A stretch of DNA of 5,400 nt, taken from positions 1 to 5,400 of the forward strand of contig JALFLX010000127.1 of assembly GCA_022774485.1 (NCBI GenBank). Reading direction: 5' to 3'. How positions within the stretch are numbered: the first letter of the stretch is position 1; the number at the start of each line of letters is the position of its first letter. A program made the position numbers and the translations under genes. The notes beneath the pieces are model-generated. The model was not told where the DNA came from and did no database searches. It saw only the letters and a list, made by a program, of their open reading frames with translations. Source of the DNA: Bacilli bacterium (GTDB lineage Bacteria; Bacillota_I; Bacilli_A; RFN20; CAG-288). Shown here one piece after another: positions 1-5,400 of this stretch.

Positions 1-1826
1 GATCTGCTCAGGCGTATTTCAACGTCGCTAAGAACATCTTAGCCCAGTTGGTCACCCCGAAGACCGATACCATGCTCTCGAATGTCGATACCAAGATCAA
101 TGATTTAAAGAACACTTGGAAAACCAACGCGAGAACCAACAACACTTCTTACAAAGAAGAACAGGAAAAGACCTTCGACAGCGAGAATGTCGAGGATCTC
201 GATGAGCTCAGAGAGAAATACATTTCTCAGCAGCAGGTGGAGAAGAACTCTCAGGACTTCTATGAGATCAACGCTAATGGCGTGACTGATCCTAGCTACA
301 CCTACTACATCTCCGAGCAGATGACTAAGGATTACGTGACCAATCAGGCTCCGTACCATGTCTCCCATGTCTTAGTCAAAGTGGATGCGTCCAGCGATGG
401 CGAAGGCTATTGGAACGGTAAGATCACTGCCGACAATGCGAAGAAGATCGGCAATGCGGTCCGTATGCTCGCTTCTTCTGATAGCTTCGGCTCTGTTGCC
501 CAGCTTGTCAGCGAAGATGAAGGCTCCGCCAAGATGTACGGTGAACTTGTCACTACCACCGAAGGTAGCCAGTCTGTCGCGATGGAGAAGACCACCAGCT
601 ACATCAACGAATTCAAGCTCGGTCTCTACGCCTATGAAGCGTACCTCAACCCGAAGACCAAAGCTGCAGAAGTCAACACTGCAGTCCGCGCTTCCTTGAG
701 AGTCCCTGGTCAGGCTGCTGATTCCTCTTCCTTCGACTATAAAAATGACACTGCGGTCAGCGAGCTCATCACTGATGGCACCTTAGTCGGAAAGAACGGC
801 GCTTTCGGTATCCCGCTCTCTAAGGCTATCACCTTAGGCTATGTCGCCGATGTTGAGAAGAACATCGTCGATGGAAGCAAGGTCGACTACGCTTCTGAGA
901 CTCAGTATCCTCGCAACATCTTATTCAACAACTACTTCAACTATCATGGTGTCAACTTCCTCTACGATGATTCTGACACCTATGAAGCAGAGTTCTTAAA
1001 GGATGCGATTGAAGTGGGTGCTCACAGCGGAGAGACTATCCTCACCTTAAATGATGTCAAGGATAAACTCCCGAGCAAATACGCGGAGTATGAATATGTC
1101 ACAGGTCAGCTTTCCAAGATCGATGCCGGAAAGTTCAAGACTGTCGAGGGAATCTCTGACAACCTCTACAACTATGACTTTGATGCGTTCACCAAGAAGA
1201 GTGTCCTCACCAAGATCCCGACTTCTAAGAAGATCTTAGTTGAGAAAGACACTGACACCAACCCGGTCATCATTGTCCGCGGTGGTTCTTCCGGATATCA
1301 GGGAATTCACTTCATCGTTGTCAACAACGATCCATTTGTCAATTCTCAGAATACTTATCAGTATTATAGAACCAACATTCCTGATGCTTCCGCTGATCCT
1401 GCAAGCGCAAAGAGCGCTGACTACAGCACCAATCCTTCTTTGATCAACTATGTCAAAGCGGACATCAATTCCAACACGACATACAACGCCAGAAGAGATG
1501 CCGTTGTCGCCGCTGTCAAAGCCAGCGATAGCAACATCGACTTCCGTCTCTACGAAGAGAACATCAAGAAGTTCGGAGCCGATAAGTTCAACGAGCTCTT
1601 AGGTGATTATGCCGGTATCATCAACAAATATATCGAAATCACCAAAGAGTCTTCTGAACTCGGCAAGAACAGCTCCTTAGATGAGAGCTGGGAAACTTAC
1701 ATCCAGACTCTCGCTCTTCAGGAAGAGATCACTCCTCGCGGACTTGTCCCTGAGGTTTGTGTCTCTGCATTCGAAGGCGGAAGTTACGGAACTTTGTTGG
1801 AGGGTATCTGCCATGTTGAAAAGTAA
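1..1826 (+). CDS. PrsA/SurA-like parvulin foldase, 5' end outside window
   Basis: Partial gene: the frame is open to the left edge (first full codon at base 3; 607 codons seen, TAA at 1824-1826), so the in-frame TTG at 48 is probably not the start and the export signal is missing. Residues below count from that TTG. After a charged helical stretch typical of the PrsA/SurA chaperone arm comes HVSHVLVK (104-111), matching the first parvulin strand (consensus SHILVK, His107). A helix follows (DNAKKIGNAVRML, 129-141), then SFGSVAQLVSEDEGSA (146-161), like the family's FAxLAxExSxDxGSA. A second match, GYQGIHFIVV (416-425, His421), resembles the last parvulin strand GYHIIKL. About 210 residues lie between the halves, including YPRNILFNNYFNYHGVNFL (287-305). 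Family role (known): membrane-anchored folding of exported proteins outside the cell. Two cysteines (571, 588) lie near the C-terminus. It overlaps the next gene. The foldase call is good; catalytic activity is inferred. Confidence 0.8.
   Translation, partial: SAQAYFNVAKNILAQLVTPKTDTMLSNVDTKINDLKNTWKTNARTNNTSYKEEQEKTFDSENVEDLDELREKYISQQQVEKNSQDFYEINANGVTDPSYTYYISEQMTKDYVTNQAPYHVSHVLVKVDASSDGEGYWNGKITADNAKKIGNAVRMLASSDSFGSVAQLVSEDEGSAKMYGELVTTTEGSQSVAMEKTTSYINEFKLGLYAYEAYLNPKTKAAEVNTAVRASLRVPGQAADSSSFDYKNDTAVSELITDGTLVGKNGAFGIPLSKAITLGYVADVEKNIVDGSKVDYASETQYPRNILFNNYFNYHGVNFLYDDSDTYEAEFLKDAIEVGAHSGETILTLNDVKDKLPSKYAEYEYVTGQLSKIDAGKFKTVEGISDNLYNYDFDAFTKKSVLTKIPTSKKILVEKDTDTNPVIIVRGGSSGYQGIHFIVVNNDPFVNSQNTYQYYRTNIPDASADPASAKSADYSTNPSLINYVKADINSNTTYNARRDAVVAAVKASDSNIDFRLYEENIKKFGADKFNELLGDYAGIINKYIEITKESSELGKNSSLDESWETYIQTLALQEEITPRGLVPEVCVSAFEGGSYGTLLEGICHVEK
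1799..1804 (+). promoter_or_regulatory. Ribosome binding site inside the upstream gene
   Basis: GGAGGG lies 8 bases before the ATG at 1813 and within the last codons of the foldase gene (it spans Leu-Glu-Gly codons). It sets the lipoprotein start and, with the 14-base overlap, indicates that the two proteins are made from one mRNA with coupled translation. Confidence 0.85.
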
Positions 1827-3474
1827 GAAAATCAAATCCTTAGTCCTTCTCACCTTCGCGACTGTCGCCCTTGTCGGTTGCGATGATGAAGTCAGACTTC
1901 CGACTAACTATGAAGATCCGATCTTCACCGTCAGCGAAGATCAGAGTGTCTACGGAAATGACTGGGAGAAATATTACAACTCCGTCAGCTCCAGCAGCGA
2001 GATCTACTCTAAGCTCGCTGATAAGCTCCTCTTAAAGATCGCTGATGTCGCTCACAACTACAGCGATGGAAACGGCAGCAAAGTCTACGCTGTCACTCCG
2101 GATTACTTCAAAGGATCTGTCGCTGATCAGTATGACAAAGCTGCTGCCTTAAAGGCGGAAAATAACCTCTCCGTCAAGGCCAAGAAGAGCCTTGTCGACA
2201 CTGTCAAAGCTGGAACTTACAGCAAAGACAACCTCTTCATCGAGAAAAAATATGCTCAGTACTTAAAAGAGAATTATTACTATCTCGATGTCAACACTGC
2301 CGACTTCGATGCTCAGGGCAAGCTCCTCACTCCTTATTTGGAGTTTGATCAGGTCTTCGCTCACGCTGACAACGCCGTGTATCAGACCTACATGGAAAGA
2401 GAAGTCATGGATGAAATGAAGATCAACTACCTCACCGCTGAATACATCTACACCAAATCCTATGCTTCTATCGGTAACACCAACGCGAGAAAAGTTCAGA
2501 TTATCGCCCTCACCGATCGTTCCGATGAACCCGGCGCTGCGAAGAACTTGCTCAACGCCTATATCAATGATTATGTTATGGGCGAAAAGAGAGATGATGA
2601 CTTCTCCATCCTCTCTAGACTCTGGAAAGGTATCACCAAGAGCACCGCTGATGAAGTCGCCTTAGGCCGTTACGGCAATGAAATCGTCCTCTCTAGCGAA
2701 GAAGAAGCTTGGCTTAGAACCAACGACATCCTCCCTGAGAACAGCATCTATGATGATTCCTCTTCCTCCACTTTGACCGGTAAGGTCTTAGCGGACAAGA
2801 AGAAACTCGAGAGAGGCAAAGACGATTACAACTTCGTCGACAGCTCCTTAGAGTCCAGCTACACTGGCGCTTATGCCTATGATATCGAGACAGGTATCCG
2901 CAAAGCCATTGATGACATCGCCACAAAGAATCTTGTCACTGAAGGAATCTATCTCTCCTCTAGCGGTATCTCCAATATTCCAAGCGACCTCTCCTCTCGT
3001 ATCTTCTCCCCGAAGCTTTCCACCAACAAGAACACCATCAAAGAGATGAAAGAGCACCCGGGAACCAAGAAGGATATCTCCCTCTATGGAAAAGATGGCT
3101 ATCGCTATCTCACTGTTGCGGATTCCTCCACTGGAACAAACGATGACATCATCTATTATGATGCATCCAGCAAAACCTATTACCTCACCCGTCTCTTAGA
3201 CGTTGTCGATACCTCTTCCTTAGCGCTCAACTCTTCTACCAGTGTCTATGACACCGCTGAGAAGAAAGAGCAGATTGCAAGAGAGATTGCCTACGTCATG
3301 TCCACCACTGGCTCTTACAAGACAAACTCTGCTGTCTACTGGTTCTCTAGAACCAAATTCAAATACTCTGATGAAGACTTCTTAGAGTATATGAAGACCA
3401 CTTACAAAGACGTCTTCAAGAGCGACAATCCTTACACTCCGAAAGAGGATAAGGATTGGATCCACCTCAACTAA
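1813..3474 (+). CDS. Lipoprotein, possibly a degenerate PrsA/SurA-like chaperone
   Basis: A 553-residue protein. The ATG at 1813 is chosen because GGAGGG lies 8 bases upstream and a signal peptide begins exactly there; the frame stays open back to 1681, but that extension has no signal. The N-terminus is MLKSKKIKSL, a hydrophobic core, then the lipobox LVGC with Cys23 as the predicted lipidated residue, so the protein should sit on the outer face of the membrane. The mature part is rich in Ser, Asp, Lys and Tyr, with helical segments at about 60-80 and 100-160. Residues 226-275 (ARKVQIIALTDRSDEPGAAK onward) have the strand-helix spacing of a parvulin first half, and 446-465 (IIYYDASSKTYYLTRLLDVV) resembles the last strand, but neither carries the parvulin histidines. 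It is translationally coupled to the foldase gene upstream. Lipoprotein status is seen in the sequence; the chaperone role is inferred from weak similarity and context. It could instead be a surface lipoprotein of unknown job. Confidence 0.82.
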   Translation: MLKSKKIKSLVLLTFATVALVGCDDEVRLPTNYEDPIFTVSEDQSVYGNDWEKYYNSVSSSSEIYSKLADKLLLKIADVAHNYSDGNGSKVYAVTPDYFKGSVADQYDKAAALKAENNLSVKAKKSLVDTVKAGTYSKDNLFIEKKYAQYLKENYYYLDVNTADFDAQGKLLTPYLEFDQVFAHADNAVYQTYMEREVMDEMKINYLTAEYIYTKSYASIGNTNARKVQIIALTDRSDEPGAAKNLLNAYINDYVMGEKRDDDFSILSRLWKGITKSTADEVALGRYGNEIVLSSEEEAWLRTNDILPENSIYDDSSSSTLTGKVLADKKKLERGKDDYNFVDSSLESSYTGAYAYDIETGIRKAIDDIATKNLVTEGIYLSSSGISNIPSDLSSRIFSPKLSTNKNTIKEMKEHPGTKKDISLYGKDGYRYLTVADSSTGTNDDIIYYDASSKTYYLTRLLDVVDTSSLALNSSTSVYDTAEKKEQIAREIAYVMSTTGSYKTNSAVYWFSRTKFKYSDEDFLEYMKTTYKDVFKSDNPYTPKEDKDWIHLN

Positions 3475-3483
3475 AAATCTTTC

Positions 3484-3510
3484 GGGAGGGCTTCAACAGT
3501 CCTCCCTTTT
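3484..3510 (+). terminator. Rho-independent terminator after the lipoprotein gene
   Basis: A 9-bp stem (GGGAGGGCT, 3484-3492, with AGTCCTCCC, 3498-3506; one G-T wobble) closes a 5-base loop TCAAC and is followed by TTTT (3507-3510). It starts 9 bases after the lipoprotein stop. The T-tract is short, so some readthrough into hit is plausible. There is no room for a promoter between it and the next ribosome site. Confidence 0.85.
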
Positions 3511-3514
3511 CAAA

Positions 3515-3520
3515 AAGGAG
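3515..3520 (+). promoter_or_regulatory. Ribosome binding site of hit
   Basis: AAGGAG lies 5 bases before the ATG at 3526. It sits immediately behind the terminator hairpin and could pair with the bases just before it (CCTTT 3505-3509 with AAAGG 3514-3518), a fold that excludes the base of the terminator stem. Confidence 0.8.
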
Positions 3521-3525
3521 AACTT

Positions 3526-3948
3526 ATGTCTGAACAAAAAACTTCTTGCATCTTTTGTAAGATTGCAAATGGAACAATCCCTTGTTACAAAGTCTACGAA
3601 GACAATGAAGTCATCGCGTTCCTCGATGTCAATCCCTCTTCAAGAGGCCACACATTAGTCTTGCCAAAAGAGCACTTCAGCTCCATGGTGACTTGCCCGA
3701 AAAATTTGCTTGACCATGTCATGGAAGTCGCGCAGCTCATCGCCCAGGCTCAAATTGCACAGCTCGGCGCAAGCGGTGCAAACGTCATCACCAACATCGG
3801 TGAAAAAGCAGGACAAACCATTCCTCATTTCCACGTTCACGTCATTCCTCGCTACGAGAAAGACGGCATACTCTTACAGCTTCCCACCAGCAAGCTCAAC
3901 GAACAGGATGTCAAACTCATTGTCGATTCGATCCAAAAAGGAATCTGA
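3526..3948 (+). CDS. hit: HIT-family nucleotide hydrolase/transferase (Hit/HinT type)
   Basis: A complete 140-residue cytoplasmic protein of normal family length. The hallmark histidine triad is HFHVHVIPR at 101-109. His103, the middle one, is the expected nucleophile that attacks the alpha-phosphate of purine nucleoside phosphoramidates and related adenylates. The N-terminus carries CIFC (Cys8, Cys11), which with His50 in PKEHF and His101 fits the zinc site known in bacterial Hit proteins. Other conserved stretches are FLDVNPSSRGHTLVLPKEH (32-50) and the glycine-rich NIGEKAGQTIPH (90-101) that precedes the triad. The ATG is fixed by AAGGAG 5 bases upstream. The gene is flanked by terminators on both sides, so it is probably transcribed by readthrough from the lipoprotein gene or from a promoter inside it. 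In B. subtilis hit also lies near prsA. The physiological substrate in bacteria is not settled. The family call is very secure. Confidence 0.96.
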   Translation: MSEQKTSCIFCKIANGTIPCYKVYEDNEVIAFLDVNPSSRGHTLVLPKEHFSSMVTCPKNLLDHVMEVAQLIAQAQIAQLGASGANVITNIGEKAGQTIPHFHVHVIPRYEKDGILLQLPTSKLNEQDVKLIVDSIQKGI

Positions 3949-3952
3949 TCCT

Positions 3953-3978
3953 ACCTCGCTTCGGCGAGGTTTTCTTTT
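3953..3978 (+). terminator. Rho-independent terminator after hit
   Basis: A perfect 7-bp stem (ACCTCGC 3953-3959, GCGAGGT 3964-3970) with the very stable C-TTCG-G tetraloop, followed by a T-rich tail (TTTTCTTTT ending at 3978). It begins 4 bases after the hit stop and separates hit from the suf operon. Confidence 0.93.
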
Positions 3979-3992
3979 CGTTATCGTTTTAG

Positions 3993-4021
3993 TTGTGTAA
4001 CAGCACGCAAATGAATAAAAT
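3993..4021 (+). promoter_or_regulatory. Candidate sigma-A promoter of the suf operon
   Basis: TTGTGT (3993-3998) as -35 and TAAAAT (4016-4021) as -10, with the ideal 17-base spacer, in the only intergenic region large enough for a promoter between the hit terminator and sufC. The predicted transcription start is near 4028. An overlapping TAATAT at 4021-4026 is a weaker alternative -10. This is a match to consensus only. Confidence 0.6.
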
Positions 4022-4028
4022 AATATAG

Positions 4029-4040
4029 CTCTTAGAAGAG
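4029..4040. promoter_or_regulatory. Small dyad in the suf leader, possible operator
   Basis: CTCTT-AG-AAGAG is a perfect 5-bp inverted repeat with a 2-base centre, lying at about +1 to +12 relative to the proposed start. The position suits a repressor site, but it is short and could be chance. No known regulator's consensus is recognised. Confidence 0.25.
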
Positions 4041-4049
4041 TGTATAGTT

Positions 4050-4055
4050 GGAGGG
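4050..4055 (+). promoter_or_regulatory. Ribosome binding site of sufC
   Basis: GGAGGG followed by TTTT and the ATG at 4060. It decides the start: the in-frame TTG at 4048 overlaps this site and cannot be the true initiation codon. Confidence 0.85.
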
Positions 4056-4059
4056 TTTT

Positions 4060-4866
4060 ATGAAACAGTTAATCATCAAAGATATCGTCTGTGATGTCGA
4101 AGGAAACGGCATCTTAAATCAAGCGAGCCTCACAGTTCACCAAGGAGATTGTATCGCGTTATTAGGTCCAAACGGACATGGTAAATCCACTCTTTTGAAT
4201 GTCCTGATGGGCAACCCTCGCTATCACGTGAGCCAAGGTCAAATCACCCTTGACGGAGAAGACTTACTTCCGCTCACTCCGGATATGAGAAGCAAAAAAG
4301 GCATTTTCATGGCCTTCCAGAACCCGCCTGATGTCCCCGGTGTTGTCACCATGGACTTTTTCCGCGCCATGATCAACGCTCACAGCGAGAAGCCAATTTC
4401 TCTTCTCAAGTTCTACAAGAGCACCACAGCTGCTTATGAAGAAGTTGACCTCGACTCTGATATGGCCTCCCGTCATCTCAATGAAGGATATTCCGGTGGA
4501 GAGAAGAAGAGAAACGAAATTCTTCAGATGCTTCTCCTTTCTCCTTCCTTAGCTCTCATCGATGAGATCGACTCCGGCTTAGATGTCGATGCTTTAGCGC
4601 TCATCGCCTCTGTCATCAACCGCTTGAAAGAGCAAGGAACCACTTTCATCATCATCTCTCACTACGATCGTCTCTATGAGCTTGTCAATGTCAACAAAAC
4701 TGCAGTCATGGTCAATGGCAAAATCCAGTTAGAAGGCGATGCTTCGTTAGCAAAGCGCATCTCCAAAGAAGGATATTCGTTCTTAGAGAAAGAGTACGGC
4801 ATCAAGCTTCAAAAAGAAGAGAAAGTCGTCTCGTTAGGCTCTTGCGCAGTGAAGCAAGTGCTCTGA
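4060..4866 (+). CDS. sufC: SufC, Fe-S cluster assembly ABC ATPase
   Basis: A complete 268-residue soluble ATPase of the SUF system. Known role: it binds SufB-SufD and uses ATP to remodel the scaffold during iron-sulfur cluster assembly in the cytoplasm; it is not a transporter. All motifs are present in order: Walker A GPNGHGKST (36-44), Q-loop FQNPPDVPGV (86-95, Gln87), the SufC-specific signature GYSGGEKKRNEILQM (143-157), Walker B LALIDE followed by IDSGLDVDAL (164-179), and the H-loop SHYDRL (200-205, His201). SGGEKKRNEILQM and DSGLD-DAL distinguish it from ordinary importer ATPases. The C-terminus extends past the usual end with a charged stretch and SLGSCAVKQVL (258-268), which contains Cys262. 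It is the first gene after a promoter-like region and is followed 9 bases later by sufD in the same frame, so the pair is an operon, most likely continuing to sufS, sufU and sufB as in other Bacillota. Confidence 0.97.
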   Translation: MKQLIIKDIVCDVEGNGILNQASLTVHQGDCIALLGPNGHGKSTLLNVLMGNPRYHVSQGQITLDGEDLLPLTPDMRSKKGIFMAFQNPPDVPGVVTMDFFRAMINAHSEKPISLLKFYKSTTAAYEEVDLDSDMASRHLNEGYSGGEKKRNEILQMLLLSPSLALIDEIDSGLDVDALALIASVINRLKEQGTTFIIISHYDRLYELVNVNKTAVMVNGKIQLEGDASLAKRISKEGYSFLEKEYGIKLQKEEKVVSLGSCAVKQVL

Positions 4867-4868
4867 GG
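4865..4868 (+). promoter_or_regulatory. Ribosome binding site of sufD, overlapping the sufC stop
   Basis: GAGG overlaps the sufC TGA (4864-4866) and lies 7 bases before the sufD ATG at 4876. The same-frame TGA just upstream means sufD cannot start earlier, which fixes its short N-terminus. Confidence 0.65.
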
Positions 4869-4875
4869 TTTTATT

Positions 4876-5400
4876 ATGAACACCACGATTCAAGATCAGC
4901 GTTTCCCCACTCTTGAGACGCTTACTGGGGAAAATGAAATCATCTATCTTCTGACAAAACCCTTGGAAGAGAACCTGATCAAACAGGAGTTCACCATCCA
5001 AAAGAACGCCTCTCTTAAATTGACCATCATCGATTTCTCTTCGGGCTCTCTTGATTTTTCTTTGTCTCTCCACCTTCTTGAAGGAGCTTCTGTGAAAGTC
5101 TCTTTAGCAAGCATTCTCACCGGAAACGAGAATAAAAAATACGATATCACCACCATCCACGAAGAAAAAGACAGTGTCTCATTAACCAAGATGGCAGGCA
5201 TCAACTGCTCCTCTGGTTTTTTGAAATTCTTAGGTTCTTCGAAGATCAAAAACGGAGCCAAACGCTCTGACACCAGACAAGAAGGGAAAATCACCAATCT
5301 CACCAAAGAGGCAAAAAGCGAATGCTCCCCTGCTCTCATCATCGATGAGAACGATGTCAAAGCGAGCCATGGCGCTGCTTTAGGCGCCTATAATCCTGAT
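4876..5400 (+). CDS. sufD: SufD, Fe-S assembly scaffold subunit, compact form, 3' end outside window
   Basis: 175 codons are seen, open to the right edge. The sequence begins MNTTIQDQRFPTLETL and runs straight into beta-rich repeats (about 38-125) typical of the SufB/SufD beta-helix. Diagnostic motifs follow: DTRQEGKITNLTKEAKSE (132-149) and PALIIDENDVKASHGAALG (152-170). The latter corresponds to the DDVKCSHGATVG region of E. coli SufD, making His165 the counterpart of His360, a residue reported as essential for cluster assembly. Known role: SufD pairs with SufB to form the scaffold driven by SufC. The start is fixed by the in-frame TGA of sufC only 9 bases upstream, so roughly 195 N-terminal residues present in E. 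coli SufD are absent. SufB is unlikely because the motif context and the position directly after sufC are those of SufD. The family call is strong; the final length is unknown. Confidence 0.92.
   Translation, partial: MNTTIQDQRFPTLETLTGENEIIYLLTKPLEENLIKQEFTIQKNASLKLTIIDFSSGSLDFSLSLHLLEGASVKVSLASILTGNENKKYDITTIHEEKDSVSLTKMAGINCSSGFLKFLGSSKIKNGAKRSDTRQEGKITNLTKEAKSECSPALIIDENDVKASHGAALGAYNPD

Noticed and set aside
48..50. TTG as the start of the foldase gene
   Set aside because: The frame is open to the window edge with protein-like sequence upstream (AYFNVAKNILAQ), there is no ribosome site, and an export signal would be expected before it.
1681..1812. 44-residue upstream extension of the lipoprotein
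   Set aside because: The open frame continues back, but the signal peptide and a well-placed ribosome site begin at the ATG at 1813.
3710..4000. 96-codon + strand frame overlapping the end of hit
   Set aside because: It is out of frame with hit, low-complexity Ser-rich, and runs through the hit terminator.
4168..4194. His in the SufC Walker A (GPNGHGKST) and Ile after Walker B Glu, first thought unusual
   Set aside because: Both positions tolerate variation in the family (the Walker A pattern is GxxGxGKST), and all functional residues are present.
4264..4476. - strand frame opposite sufC
   Set aside because: It is a shadow of sufC codons, with no ribosome site or recognisable product.
4944..5360. 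138-codon open frame on the - strand opposite sufD
   Set aside because: It lies wholly opposite a gene with clear SufD motifs, has no family resemblance, and reflects the strong codon bias of the + strand gene.

Overview
The window looks like chromosomal DNA of a Gram-positive bacterium of the Bacillota/Mollicutes-like lineage. The reasons are a lipobox signal peptide, strong GGAGG ribosome sites, hairpin-plus-T-tract terminators, PrsA-like foldases next to a HIT protein, and a suf gene order beginning sufC-sufD. TGA serves as a stop in at least two genes (3946-3948, 4864-4866), so this is not the Mycoplasma-type code. Genus cannot be fixed from the sequence. All supported genes are on the + strand, and there are no tRNA or rRNA genes, insertion sequences, CRISPR arrays or phage genes.

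Bases 1-3474 hold two large, overlapping genes for exported proteins. The first is cut off by the left edge and is a parvulin-type (PrsA/SurA-like) foldase. It keeps the two histidines expected of a parvulin, but a very long insertion separates them. The second starts inside the first (14-base overlap) and is a 553-residue lipoprotein with a possible, much-degraded version of the same layout and no such histidines. Together they look like an extracytoplasmic folding/chaperone pair made from one transcript, closed by a hairpin terminator at 3484-3510.

Bases 3526-3948 encode a complete HIT-family nucleotide hydrolase/transferase (Hit/HinT type) with its own terminator (C-UUCG-G loop, 3953-3978). 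Closeness of hit and prsA is also known from the Bacillus subtilis chromosome, which fits the foldase call.

Bases 3979-4059 are a short intergenic region with a plausible sigma-A promoter, a small dyad near the predicted transcription start and a strong ribosome site. It drives the start of a SUF iron-sulfur cluster assembly operon: sufC (complete) and sufD (cut by the right edge). The SufD is unusually compact: its start lies only 9 bases after sufC, and the histidine motif found near residue 360 in E. coli SufD is at about residue 165 here.

Nothing here amounts to a clearly new system. The most interesting points are the tandem foldase pair with a split parvulin domain and the N-terminally shortened SufD.
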